In this document: one piece after another, positions 35,682 through 44,624 of the stretch
Numbering within the stretch: the first letter of the stretch is position 1
Layout of the letters: every line of letters starts with the position of its first letter
Source of the DNA: Micromonospora sp. WMMD1082
GTDB lineage: Bacteria; Actinomycetota; Actinomycetes; Mycobacteriales; Micromonosporaceae
Direction of reading: 5' to 3'
DNA: 64,000 nt
Assembly: GCF_029626175.1 (NCBI RefSeq)
Contig: NZ_JARUBM010000002.1
Span: 3,551,001 to 3,615,000 of the forward strand
Made by a program: the position numbers and the translations under genes
The notes under the pieces: model-generated
Told to the model about the DNA's origin: nothing
The model's database searches: none
What the model saw: only the letters and a program-made list of their open reading frames with translations

Positions 35682-36974
35682 GTGAGCCAACACCTGCCGA
35701 CCGCGCCCTACCGAGGCACCCGAGACTTCCTGCCAGGGGAGATGTCGGTCAGGCAGCAGGTGTTCCATCGCCTCTACGAGGTGATCGAACGATACGGCTA
35801 CGCCCGCTACGACGGCCCGATCCTGGAAGCAGCGGAAATTTACGAAGCCAAGTCCGGCCGCGAGATCGCCGACCTCCAGTTGTACACCCTCACCGATCGC
35901 GGTGGTCGCCGTTTGGCGCTGCGCCCGGAAATGACCCCTTCGGTCGCCCGAATGATTGCCGGCAACGCCAACTCCCTACAGTTCCCGGTCCGCTGGTACT
36001 GCCACGTCAACTGCCACCGCTACGAACGCCCCCAGCGGGGCCGGGTCCGGGAACACTGGCAGATCAACGTCGACGTGTTCGGCTCCGACAGCCCGAACTG
36101 CGAAGTGGAAATCTTCGAGCTCATCCACGACATGATGGCCGCCGTCGGCGCCAACCGCGACATGTACGTCCTCCGCGCCAACGACCGAGTTCTCCTCGAA
36201 GGCATCCTCACCCACATCGTCGGCGTACCCACCGAGCGCATCAGGGACGTGTCGTCACTCATCGACCGGTGGGAGAAGTACCCCCGAGAGCAACTACTTG
36301 CCGACGCCACACAACTGGGCCTCTCCGATACCCAATTCGGTCGGCTAGAGGACGCCCTCAAGGCCGGCGAGGCCATCCTCGCCGAGTTGCCAGCCGAGAT
36401 CATCGAGCGGTCACAACTGGCCAAGGTCCTCGCCGGCCCCGCCAACGACCTGGTCACCTACGATCCCCTGATCGTGCGCGCGTTCGAGTACTACACGTCC
36501 ACCGTGTTCGAGGTCTTCGACCGCGACCCGGCCAACAACCGCTCCCTGTTCGGCGGAGGCCGCTACAGCGACCTCGTCGGCCTCTTCTCCGACCGACGCA
36601 TCCCCGGCTTCGGGTTCGGCATGGGCGACGTCACCCTGTTCGACTTCCTGGACACCCACCACCTGCTCCCAGCACCCCGCGCCGAAGCCGACATCATCGT
36701 CATCCCCACCCAGGACACACTCCACGACGCCGCCCGCACAGTGGCTCGCCAACTCCGCCAAGCCGGCTGGCGTACGACCGTACCCCTCGAACCCCGTAAA
36801 CTCGGCAAGGAAATCGGGCGCGCCGACAAGACCGGCGCTCGCACGGTCATCATCATCGGCCCAGAAGACTGGGCAGCCGGCAAGATCGCCGTACGGAACC
36901 TCGCCACTAGCGACCAACAGACGATCGAAGCATCAGCCGTGACCAGCCTAGTATCCGACCTGATGACCCCCTGA
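35682..36974 (+). CDS. hisS: histidyl-tRNA synthetase
   Basis: 430 aa, full length for HisRS. Start region YRGTRDFLPGEMSVRQQVF, motif 1, ALRPEMTPSVARM (the class II TPE-type loop), motif 2 RYERPQRGRVREHWQINVDV, His-binding EYYTSTVFEVF, and motif 3 GGGRYSDLVGLF with GFGFGMGDVTLF. The anticodon-binding domain follows (IIVIPTQ...TVIIIGPEDW). It is expected to charge tRNA-His. Placed in a peptide cluster, it could be a second, resistant copy, a supplier of His-tRNA for the pathway, or the sole housekeeping gene; the window cannot decide. Confidence 0.9.
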   Translation: MSQHLPTAPYRGTRDFLPGEMSVRQQVFHRLYEVIERYGYARYDGPILEAAEIYEAKSGREIADLQLYTLTDRGGRRLALRPEMTPSVARMIAGNANSLQFPVRWYCHVNCHRYERPQRGRVREHWQINVDVFGSDSPNCEVEIFELIHDMMAAVGANRDMYVLRANDRVLLEGILTHIVGVPTERIRDVSSLIDRWEKYPREQLLADATQLGLSDTQFGRLEDALKAGEAILAELPAEIIERSQLAKVLAGPANDLVTYDPLIVRAFEYYTSTVFEVFDRDPANNRSLFGGGRYSDLVGLFSDRRIPGFGFGMGDVTLFDFLDTHHLLPAPRAEADIIVIPTQDTLHDAARTVARQLRQAGWRTTVPLEPRKLGKEIGRADKTGARTVIIIGPEDWAAGKIAVRNLATSDQQTIEASAVTSLVSDLMTP

Positions 36975-37036
36975 ACACCGGCAAGCCAGCGCCGGCCATC
37001 CGTCCGCCGACACGGCGTCGAACCTGGGGGTTTGTC

Positions 37037-38020
37037 ATGGAGTTTCGCCCGTTGCCGCGACCCGCCGGCGCCTTCCAGCGCTCGGTCACCGCCGGCGATG
37101 TCCAGGCAATCGTGCGGCGTGTCTTCGGCGTTGGCGTGGACGTCGTCTCGGCGACCGAGCTGGGTGGCGGGATGTACAACAGCACCTACCGGGTGGAGCT
37201 GGCCGGCCGCCGGCCGGTGATCCTGCGGGTGGCGCCGGAGCCGGGCCGGCAGTTCCGTTCCGAGCGGGCGCTGATGCGCAACGAGTATGCGAGTGTGCCG
37301 TGGCTGGCTCCGATCGCGCCGTTGCTGCCGCACGTCCTCGTGGCCGACTGGTCGCACGAGGTGATCGGTCGGGACTATCTGGTGCAGACACTGCTCGACG
37401 GTGTGCCGGGCCCGGAAGGTCTCGGTGTCTACCCCCGGTCTGCGTGGCCGGTGCTTTACCGTCAGCTCGGGTCGATCGCCCGGGATGTGCACGCCGTTCG
37501 CGGTCCCCACTTCGGGCCGGTCATCGGCCCCGGATACGACAGCTGGAGCGCATCGGTCATCGCGTCGCTGACCGACATCGCCGCCGACGTCGACAGCGTC
37601 GGCCTGGACGCGGCCGACCTGCGCAAGGCGGCCGACGCCGCCGGCGCGCACCGCGGCGTCTTGGACGAGATCACCGAGCCGCGGATGCTGACTGGTGACC
37701 TGTGGACGGTGAACGTGATGCTCGCCGCCGACGCGCCGGAGCCGACGATTACCGGGGTGCTGGATATGGACCGCACCTGGTGGGGAGACCCGGCGGCGGA
37801 CTGGACGATCCGAATGGCGGGCCGTAAGGACGATGAGCGGGTGGCGTTCTGGGACACCTATGGCACCCGGGACACCTCGACGGCCGCCGCGCTGCGGGCC
37901 CTGATCTACGAGGCCCGGCACATCGGCGCGATCCGGCTGGAGCGGGACCGCCTGGGCAACACCACCGGTGTCCGCGACACCTACGACGACCTCGCCGTGA
38001 CCCTTGCCGCCCTGACCTGA
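37037..38020 (+). CDS. APH/fructosamine-kinase-like phosphotransferase, atypical Brenner motif
   Basis: 327 aa. Kinase-like features: ATELGGGMYNSTYRVEL (nucleotide loop), VILRVAPEP, the catalytic loop TGDLWTVNVML and the metal site VLDMDRTWWGDPAAD. The Brenner His is replaced by Thr (TGDLW instead of HGDLW), although Asp and Asn remain. A good ATG follows a GGGGGTTT stretch. It ends 130 bp before the second IS1634-family element. Could be a resistance or tailoring kinase. Confidence 0.75.
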   Translation: MEFRPLPRPAGAFQRSVTAGDVQAIVRRVFGVGVDVVSATELGGGMYNSTYRVELAGRRPVILRVAPEPGRQFRSERALMRNEYASVPWLAPIAPLLPHVLVADWSHEVIGRDYLVQTLLDGVPGPEGLGVYPRSAWPVLYRQLGSIARDVHAVRGPHFGPVIGPGYDSWSASVIASLTDIAADVDSVGLDAADLRKAADAAGAHRGVLDEITEPRMLTGDLWTVNVMLAADAPEPTITGVLDMDRTWWGDPAADWTIRMAGRKDDERVAFWDTYGTRDTSTAAALRALIYEARHIGAIRLERDRLGNTTGVRDTYDDLAVTLAALT

Positions 38021-38100
38021 TCCGTCCGATCCCTGGGTTGGTGCTGCGCGGCGTGCAACTCGGCGACGAACGAGGCCCGGGGCAGCACCAGGCGCGCAGG

Positions 38101-38150
38101 TCGATGTCGTACAGCAACGGCGACGGACTCAGACGCCTCTCCGACTGAAA
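38101..38150. repeat. 50-bp target-site duplication, left copy
   Basis: The 50 bases beginning TCGATGTCGTACAGCAACGG and ending CTCCGACTGAAA recur exactly at 39855-39904. They directly abut the inverted repeat of the IS. The bases outside both copies differ. Confidence 0.9.
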
Positions 38151-39854
38151 CCCGACTTGGGCCACGGTTGGCCGATTTCGGGGTTGGTAGGGCTGTGAGC
38201 TGGGGTGTTGGGTCGGTAGGCACGCACTAAACGGGTCGGTTCTATCGTGGTCGGTCGTGGCGTATGTGCGGACGGTGAAGACGGCGTCCGGGGCGCGGGC
38301 GGTGCAGATCGTGCACTCCCAGCGGCGGGGGGCGCGGGATATCGAGCACATCGGGTCGGCGCACACCGATGCGGACCTGGAGCTGTTAAGGCGGTGGCGC
38401 GGCAGCGGCTGGCCGCGGGGCAGGGCGAGTTGGACCTGCGCCTGCCGGGTAGTCCGGCCGACCAGGGCGCGGCGTTGCCGATCACGTCGTCGCGGATGGG
38501 GCATCTGCTGGACGCGTTGGGCCGTGGCTACGACGCGTTGGGGTTCGGGGCCGCGACCGGGCGGGACGAGGTGTTCAAGGCGCTGGTGTTGGCCAGGATC
38601 ATCGAGCCGACCAGCAAGCTGGACTCGCTGCGGGTCCTTGCCGAGGCCGGCATGGACCCGCCGTCCTACCGGACGGTGAAGCGGCGGCTGCGGGTCTACG
38701 CCGGCGCCGATCAGAGCCGGGACGATCCCGGTCAGGGCCGGGATGACGCCGGGCCTGAGCAGCCGGCCGACATCGATCCCGCTGGTGGCAGGTGGCGGGC
38801 ACAGTTGGCGCGTGCCTGCGCCGAGCATGTGCGCTTGGGTCCGGCGACGTTGCTGCTGTACGACGTGACGACGCTGTACTTCGAGGCCGACGAAGGGGAC
38901 GGGTTCCGCGAGCCGGGATTCTCGAAGGAACGCCGGCTGGAGCCGCAGATCACCGTCGGTCTGCTCACCGACGGGGCGGGGTTCCCGCTGATGGTGCACG
39001 CGTTCGAGGGCAACCGGGCCGAGACCACCACGATGGTGCCGGTCCTGCGGGCCTTCCTGGACGCGCACCGCCTGTCTGATGTCACGGTCGTGGCCGACGC
39101 CGGGATGGTGTCTGAGGCGAACAAACGCGCGATCGAAGCCGCCGGGCTGTCGTTCATCCTCGGCGCCCGCGTCCCCGACGTGCCCTACGTCGTGGCGGCG
39201 TGGCGGGATGCCCACCCCGACGCCGAGATCCCCGACGGGCACGTGTTCATCCAGCCCTGGCCCGCCGGCCCCGGTGACAAACGCCGCGACCACACGATCT
39301 TCTACCAGTACAAGGCGGATCGGGCCCGACGCACCCTTCGGGGTATCGACACCCAGATCGCCAAGGCCGAGAACGCCGTCGCCGGCCGGACAGCGGTCAA
39401 GCGGAACCGGTATGTACGCCTGACCGGCGCGACCAAGACCGTGAACCGGACCCTGGAAGCGAAGAACCGGGCCCTGGCCGGGATCAAGGGCTACACCACC
39501 AACCTGCCCAACCCTGACCCGCAGCAGGTCATCGGCGCCTACAGCCGGCTGCTACAGGTCGAGAAGAGCTTCCGGATGAGCAAGACAGATCTGGCCGCCC
39601 GACCGATCTACCACCACAACCGCGAGTCGATCGAAGCGCACCTGACCATCGTGTTCGCCGCCCTGGCCGTGTCCCGCTGGATCGAGAACACCACCGACTG
39701 GAGCATCAAACGCTTCGTCACCACCGCCCGCCGCTACCGCACCATCCAGATCCAGGCCGGGGAACACACGATCACCGCAGCCGACCCCCTACCCGACGAC
39801 CTCCGCGCCGCCCTGGACGCCATCGACGGCACGCACTAATTGGCCCAAGTCGGG
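38151..39854 (+). mobile_element. second IS1634-family insertion sequence, 1704 bp
   Basis: Perfect 14-bp ends: CCCGACTTGGGCCA at 38151-38164 and TGGCCCAAGTCGGG at 39841-39854. Flanked by an exact 50-bp direct repeat. Its transposase is related to the one at 5091-6737 but clearly diverged and carries a frameshift. Confidence 0.92.
38257..39839 (+). pseudogene. IS1634-family transposase, frameshifted near the N-terminus
   Basis: GTG 38257 opens AYVRTVKTASGARAVQIVHS and continues to ADLELL. The natural continuation, KAVARQRLAAGQGELDLRLPG, needs one extra base near 38388 (TTAAGG instead of TTAAAGG). From there the frame is intact to 39839, with YDVTTLYFEADEG, VVADAGMVSEAN and QVEKSFRMSKTDLAARPIYH. 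The frame also stays open back to 38247, but that N-terminus is not transposase-like. So the gene is broken, unless this is a base-call error or a slip in the A run. Confidence 0.8.
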
Positions 39855-39904
39855 TCGATGTCGTACAGCAACGGCGACGGACTCAGACGCCTCTCCGACT
39901 GAAA
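39855..39904. repeat. 50-bp target-site duplication, right copy
   Basis: Identical to 38101-38150 and directly adjacent to the right inverted repeat. The sequence resumes as CTTGGCGCC, the original flank. Confidence 0.9.
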
Positions 39905-40035
39905 CTTGGCGCCGAGAGGCCGTGGGGCCTGGTGCCAGCCAGGCTTGGCGCCCAGCGATGCCGACGCCGGCTCGGCTTCCTCGACCTTGCGCCTCACCAT
40001 CAGGTCGAGGGGGCCAGCATACGTGCGCGTCGGGC

Positions 40036-40710
40036 TCAAGCCCCAGCGAGGTGTCGGTGTAGTTCGGCCATCGTTTCCACGGTAAAGTCGGCGCCTGCGT
40101 CCTTCAATAACTGTGATGATGCTAGTGATGCGAATCCGGCAACCCGCATGCCGGCGGTTTTTGCGCCGCGAACGCCAAAAGGACTGTCTTCGACCACAAG
40201 ACACGACTCAGGCGGGATGCCGAGGCGTTGCGCGGCCAGCAAGAAAAGGTCGGGCGCCGGTTTTCCGCGGGCTACCATTGACGCACTGTATAGATGCTCG
40301 CCGAAATGATTGATGAGTCGACTTGTGGTCAGCTTCTGACGAATCTCGGTTGGCGTGCCACTAGACGCAACGCATATCGGATATTTGTTGTCGACAAGCC
40401 ATCTGAGTAGAGTCACTACACCTTCAATGGGGTGTAGGTTCTGCTGTTGATCCAGCACTTGCCTCTCGTATTCGGCTGCGAAGTCGAAAGAGATGGGAGT
40501 GCCAAGCTGGTCTTCAAGTTCCGCCACGCATTCGTCTGTGGCCCGACCCATGTAGAGGCGCACGCTATCCGTGAACGAAGTGTCGACTCCGGCGAGAGTG
40601 GCCAGCTGGGCGAACACCTCGTTGTTTATCGTTTCGGAGTCTACCAGTACACCATCGCAGTCGAATACCACGGCTTCAACCTCTTTGCAGGCTAGAAGCG
40701 ATGACGTCAA
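40036..40710 (-). CDS. HAD-family phosphatase (beta-phosphoglucomutase-like)
   Basis: 224 aa. Motif I VVFDCDGVLVDSE, motif II CVASSGTP, motif III lysine in RGKPAPDLFLLAA, and motif IV VVEDSPFGVRGAKTAGM. This is the classical subfamily I HAD hydrolase with a helical cap, acting on small phosphorylated substrates. A TTG start overlaps the flavin reductase stop (TTGA), so the genes are coupled. Function in the operon is unknown. Confidence 0.9.
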   Translation of the reverse strand: MTSSLLACKEVEAVVFDCDGVLVDSETINNEVFAQLATLAGVDTSFTDSVRLYMGRATDECVAELEDQLGTPISFDFAAEYERQVLDQQQNLHPIEGVVTLLRWLVDNKYPICVASSGTPTEIRQKLTTSRLINHFGEHLYSASMVARGKPAPDLFLLAAQRLGIPPESCLVVEDSPFGVRGAKTAGMRVAGFASLASSQLLKDAGADFTVETMAELHRHLAGA

Positions 40711-41294
40711 GGCGCAGACTCTCCATACGGCACGGAGCGCGTGACGCCCGAGGTGGTGAATCTATTGCCGGTGACTTGCATCAGAGGGTGGAGGTCGCCA
40801 ATCGGAGTGCCGTCCTCATCGAAGTAGTCTCTACTGAACGTTACGTTCGTGATCTCTCCGACGAACACGCCATGATCTCCGCCGGTGTCAACCTCTTGAA
40901 TCTTTCGGCAGGTAAGGTACCCGAGCCCATCTGTCAGGGTAGGCGCTGGGAGATCGGGGGCATAGTTGATTTCAAGTCCGCTGTCGGCCAGCTTAGCGTC
41001 GGTATCCGGGTAGTCGAACCGTGAGTACCGGGCGCCTAGTTTCCAAACCCCATCGAGCTGCTCGGCCTTGGGAACTGAGATGGTAAACCTCTCCGTGGCG
41101 ATGAGGTTGGCGTAAGTCGTCCATTTCGTGAAGACGGCCACGATGATTAACTGCGGGCTTGTCGAGATCGATGTCACGTTGGATACCGGAATCAGGTTCG
41201 GCTGGCCATGCAGACTCCGAGTTCCTATCAGGTAACTGATTCGTGGTGCTAAGAGGCGGTGCGCTCTTGTCAACCTACCGGGAAGCATGGTCAC
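40707..41294 (-). CDS. flavin reductase-domain protein
   Basis: 195 aa. RISYLIGTRSLHGQPNLIPV, SNVTSISTSPQLIIVAV and ERFTISVPKAEQLDGVWKLG form the FMN-binding split-barrel fold of flavin reductase-like proteins; DHGVFVGEITNV lies near the C-terminus. It could reduce flavin for a partner oxygenase or hold FMN itself. The GTG overlaps the stop of the upstream regulator; a second ATG lies six bases on. Confidence 0.85.
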   Translation of the reverse strand: MTMLPGRLTRAHRLLAPRISYLIGTRSLHGQPNLIPVSNVTSISTSPQLIIVAVFTKWTTYANLIATERFTISVPKAEQLDGVWKLGARYSRFDYPDTDAKLADSGLEINYAPDLPAPTLTDGLGYLTCRKIQEVDTGGDHGVFVGEITNVTFSRDYFDEDGTPIGDLHPLMQVTGNRFTTSGVTRSVPYGESAP

Positions 41295-43000
41295 GAAAGC
41301 ATCGCCTTTCGCTGGACGGTGGTGCCTAGGAAGTTGCGAGTCTGCTCTCTCAAGTCGGTAGCGGCGGGGTTGCCCCGGAATCGGGAATCGCTCAGGCGAT
41401 TCGCTAATGCGGCAAAGACTTGAGCAAGCTGGCTTATGCGCTGGCCCTCCGTAAGGGCAAGGACGGGAGCGAGCGCGGCTGCCGCAGCCTCTGGGCCACC
41501 GTCGTCAGCGGGGGATCCGATGCGCGCAAGTGCGAGGTAGCTTCTACTCAGTGCCCAACTGATGGGCCATGCGTGCGTCCCCGTCGGGGGTGTATCGCCG
41601 TAGCCGAGTTCCCGCACGTACGCTTCTGCGGTTGTGCAATCTCCCAGGAGTGAATAGGTAACCGCTGAATAGTAGTTCCGTCGGCCCGCAGGGAATGTGA
41701 ATATTGCGCCGAGGTCTTCAAGCTCCGAGGCGGAGATGGCGGCGCACCTGTCGCTTTCAAGCATGAGTTGCTGCTCGATGGCTTCGGTGTGTCTTCCGAG
41801 TTGGGCGAGAGCGCGGACGCGCAGCCCTCGGAGTCGATGCGAGTCGCTTCGATTGCCTGAGTCGTGTCTTGCGTGCTCCAGGACCGCCTCAGGTCGGTCT
41901 CGCCATAAGTCGATCATGGCTTTGGTGCAGTTCACCCAACCGATCAATTCCGGGTGCTCGGCGCGATCCGCAAACACGGCCGCAGTTTCAGCATGCATCA
42001 TCCCTGCAGCAGGCTCTCCGAAGTCGTGTGAGGCCGACGCCAGCAAGAGGAATGATGCAGCCTGGAGCACGTATAGTTCCCGAGTGTGGCTGACGGAAAG
42101 TCCGCCGCTCCCTCGGATATGCGCCAGAATCTTTTGTACGGCGAGGGCTGCCCGAAGAGCAGCGGGCAAATCGGAGGTTGTGACGTAATCAGCCGCCGCT
42201 TCGCGGAAGTATGCCCTCGCCAACGCGAGTGTGCTACGCGCGCTACCTGTGTCGAGTTCGCTAACCAACTCGACGGATTCGGAAGCGAGACCCCACAGGT
42301 ACGTCTTCGATAGGCTAGCTGTTGCTGCCGTGACCGGACTTCCGAAAGTGGCTGAGCCGATACCACTTCCTGCCAACGGCGCAGCGGGCCATCCTGTCAC
42401 TTCAAAGGAACCCAAGCCATCCGTCGAAATCGGATTCGTGTGTGGCTGCCCAGGCCGCCCAGCTAGGACATCGTCGCCCGAGTCCGTGGGTCTGTCGCCG
42501 TCGAGAAACCTGGCGACCTCTGCCTGCCGTGTGGTGTGGCGGTCCGGGTCTGCAGCAGAGCGGCTGGGGTCGTATGGAAGGGCGGCGGTGTCGAGTGGGA
42601 TGGTCTTACTGGCCTGTTGTGGCGGTGCTGTTGCTGCTTCCTGGTCGGGGTTGCCGTTGGCCGGGCTGGGGGTATCGGTGCGGCGGTGGGGGTAGAGGTC
42701 GAGGTCAGCGTCGGTGGTGACGCCGTAGAAGGCGCGTAGTGCGGCTCGGCGCAGGTCGCTGCACCAGCGGGTGTCCCCGCGTTCGAGCTTGCCTACCCAC
42801 CGGGAGTCGACGGTGTGGTACTGCAGGTCCTTACGGTCGGGGTGCAGCTCGTGGAGCTTGGCGTTCACGCCTTCGGCGACCTCTGACCGGGTCATGCATG
42901 TGTCCGGCCAGCGCGGCGACGAGCGCCGACTACGCAGCTCTACCAGCTTCTTGTTATGCTTGTCGTCGTCGGTCCCCGCTGCTGCGGCTCGACGTGGCAT
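41291..43000 (-). CDS. regulatory protein with N-terminal DNA-binding-like and TPR-like C-terminal regions
   Basis: About 569 aa from ATG 43000 (AGGGGG upstream). The first 110 residues (MTRSEVAEGVNAKLHELHP, DSRWVGKLERGDTRW) resemble an HTH domain of XRE type. A Pro/Thr-rich linker is followed by helical repeats (AALAVQKILAHIRGSGG, MMHAETAAVFADRAEHPELI) typical of TPR regulators. Directly coupled to the flavin reductase and HAD genes, which it likely controls. Such three-gene sets are common in actinomycetes. Confidence 0.7.
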   Translation of the reverse strand: MPRRAAAAGTDDDKHNKKLVELRSRRSSPRWPDTCMTRSEVAEGVNAKLHELHPDRKDLQYHTVDSRWVGKLERGDTRWCSDLRRAALRAFYGVTTDADLDLYPHRRTDTPSPANGNPDQEAATAPPQQASKTIPLDTAALPYDPSRSAADPDRHTTRQAEVARFLDGDRPTDSGDDVLAGRPGQPHTNPISTDGLGSFEVTGWPAAPLAGSGIGSATFGSPVTAATASLSKTYLWGLASESVELVSELDTGSARSTLALARAYFREAAADYVTTSDLPAALRAALAVQKILAHIRGSGGLSVSHTRELYVLQAASFLLLASASHDFGEPAAGMMHAETAAVFADRAEHPELIGWVNCTKAMIDLWRDRPEAVLEHARHDSGNRSDSHRLRGLRVRALAQLGRHTEAIEQQLMLESDRCAAISASELEDLGAIFTFPAGRRNYYSAVTYSLLGDCTTAEAYVRELGYGDTPPTGTHAWPISWALSRSYLALARIGSPADDGGPEAAAAALAPVLALTEGQRISQLAQVFAALANRLSDSRFRGNPAATDLREQTRNFLGTTVQRKAMLS

Positions 43001-43206
43001 CGAGAACCACCCCCTAGCACTCCGCCGCAGATCCCCGTTGCCGAAGCGAAGGGTGAACCGAGAACGTCGTCGCCCAATTGTCGGGTAGCGAAGGGCGTTG
43101 TGCAACTATGGCGGTCCGCCGACTGCCAGCACCCGCGGGTGCCGTGTGCGCTCTGCGATGGTCGCTGGCTGGGTCGGGACTGCCCCGTCAACCCAGCTGC
43201 TACGAG

Positions 43207-43407
43207 CTACATGCTGATGCGACCCTCGCGGATTCCGCCGATGAATCGTCGCCACGCACTCCGGTCGAATTCAAGGATGCCACCCTCGCGGTCTTTAGAG
43301 TCGCGGACGGCAGCGTGGCCAGCGACCGCCGTACTGACCTCGACGCAGTTGCCGCCGCCATCGCTGCGGCTGGAAGTCCGCCAGTCGTCGTAGCTGATGC
43401 GGCTCAT
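43207..43407 (-). CDS. DUF397 protein
   Basis: 66 aa. WRTSSRSDGGGNCVEV and AAVRDSKDREGGILEF match the DUF397 signature. Its ATG overlaps the stop of the XRE regulator (ATGA), so both are made together. Second such pair in the window. Confidence 0.92.
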   Translation of the reverse strand: MSRISYDDWRTSSRSDGGGNCVEVSTAVAGHAAVRDSKDREGGILEFDRSAWRRFIGGIREGRISM

Positions 43408-44291
43408 CGCGCTCCCTTACTCGGACTGATTTGCTCTGCTACGGCAGTTAGTATGCGTACGCTTTCGGCCGGTTCGAGCGACGCGGCCCTGAGGCGACTA
43501 TGGAGCTGACGGTAAGCCTCGACGTCATCTGGTTCGGTGAGTACAAGATCCATCGTCAGTGTCTCGACCGCAACGGCTTGTGTCGCCTGCTGGTCAGCAT
43601 AGCGGTAGATGGAGTAGGCCGAGCGGGGCGCGCTGTAGCTAATGATATTGGGATGGCTTGGCAGGATTCGTACGCTTATCCTCCCCGCGTGAGCGACGCA
43701 CAGGTCGACGATGTGACGCAACTGGTCCGCGACGACCGAAGGCTCAGCCGCTCGATACCGAACCGCCGACTCATCGAGGACTAAATCGTACGCTGGTCCG
43801 GCGTCACTCAGGAGCAGCTTCTGGCGGCGGGTGCGGGCGGCGACAGCGGCGACAGGATCGAAGGCCTCGGACTGTCGGGCAGGATCGCTTCGCATCCTCG
43901 CGTCGGCGTAGTCCGCGGTTTGCAGTAGACCCGGGACTAGCGCGAGACGATACTCGCTAATCGCTTTAGTGCCGCTTTCCAGGTCGGCGTAACGCGCCTG
44001 ACGGTGGCCGATGCGTGCCTCGTCAGCCATCCACCAGCCGGTCGCCCAACCATCAGTCGCGGCAGCCATGATGGCCCCGCGACGCTTCGCACTTACCTGC
44101 AGGTACACGCAGATGCCCTCGATCAAGTCGATGTCCGGGCCGCGTTTTCCATTTTCGAGTGCGCTTAACTGCTGGCGAGCAAATCCCACGGCACGGGCCA
44201 GTTGTTCGCTGCTGTAGCCGTGCTCGTCGCGGAGGCGCCGGATCTCTTTTCCGAGCCACCGGCGGCGGACGTACGGGCTTGGGCCGCTCAC
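43404..44291 (-). CDS. XRE-family regulator with DUF5753 domain
   Basis: 295 aa. HTH: WLGKEIRRLRDEHGYSSEQL, ARAVGFARQQLSALENGKRG. The DUF5753 region has ALVPGLLQTADYADARM and DESAVRYRAAEPSVV. It is coupled to the DUF397 gene downstream. Divergent from the conservon-type operon across 333 bp, so it could regulate it, but nothing in the sequence proves this. Confidence 0.92.
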   Translation of the reverse strand: MSGPSPYVRRRWLGKEIRRLRDEHGYSSEQLARAVGFARQQLSALENGKRGPDIDLIEGICVYLQVSAKRRGAIMAAATDGWATGWWMADEARIGHRQARYADLESGTKAISEYRLALVPGLLQTADYADARMRSDPARQSEAFDPVAAVAARTRRQKLLLSDAGPAYDLVLDESAVRYRAAEPSVVADQLRHIVDLCVAHAGRISVRILPSHPNIISYSAPRSAYSIYRYADQQATQAVAVETLTMDLVLTEPDDVEAYRQLHSRLRAASLEPAESVRILTAVAEQISPSKGAR

Positions 44292-44624
44292 CTACCCCCC
44301 TTATCGCTCGCACCGTTCCGGTGGCACGCAGTGTCCGCCGTATGCGTGGCTGACTGTAGCGCATGCGGACGCCGACTCGGCTTGCACTTGCGGCTGCCGA
44401 ATGACGTTTGCGCAGCTGGGAGGCGGGTTGGAACGTAGTATGGACCGCAAAATGGACAGTAAGTCGGCATTCCCAAACATGCAGTTGTGCGTGATTGTGG
44501 ACTTGCGTCAGCCGACGTGTGATCGCCAGGTGGATCTGTCGACACGTCTGTCCTGCTGTGCGCGCCGTTGTGAATTCTTGTCCCGCTGGCATAGGTTCTT
44601 GATCGCGCGATTGAAGGGCTTGTT
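44292..44624. promoter_or_regulatory. divergent intergenic region between the XRE pair and the conservon operon
   Basis: The region holds promoters for both directions. AAGGG before GTG 44625 is the ribosome binding site of the sensor gene. Composition near 44440-44480 is AT-richer. No palindrome stood out. Confidence 0.35.
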
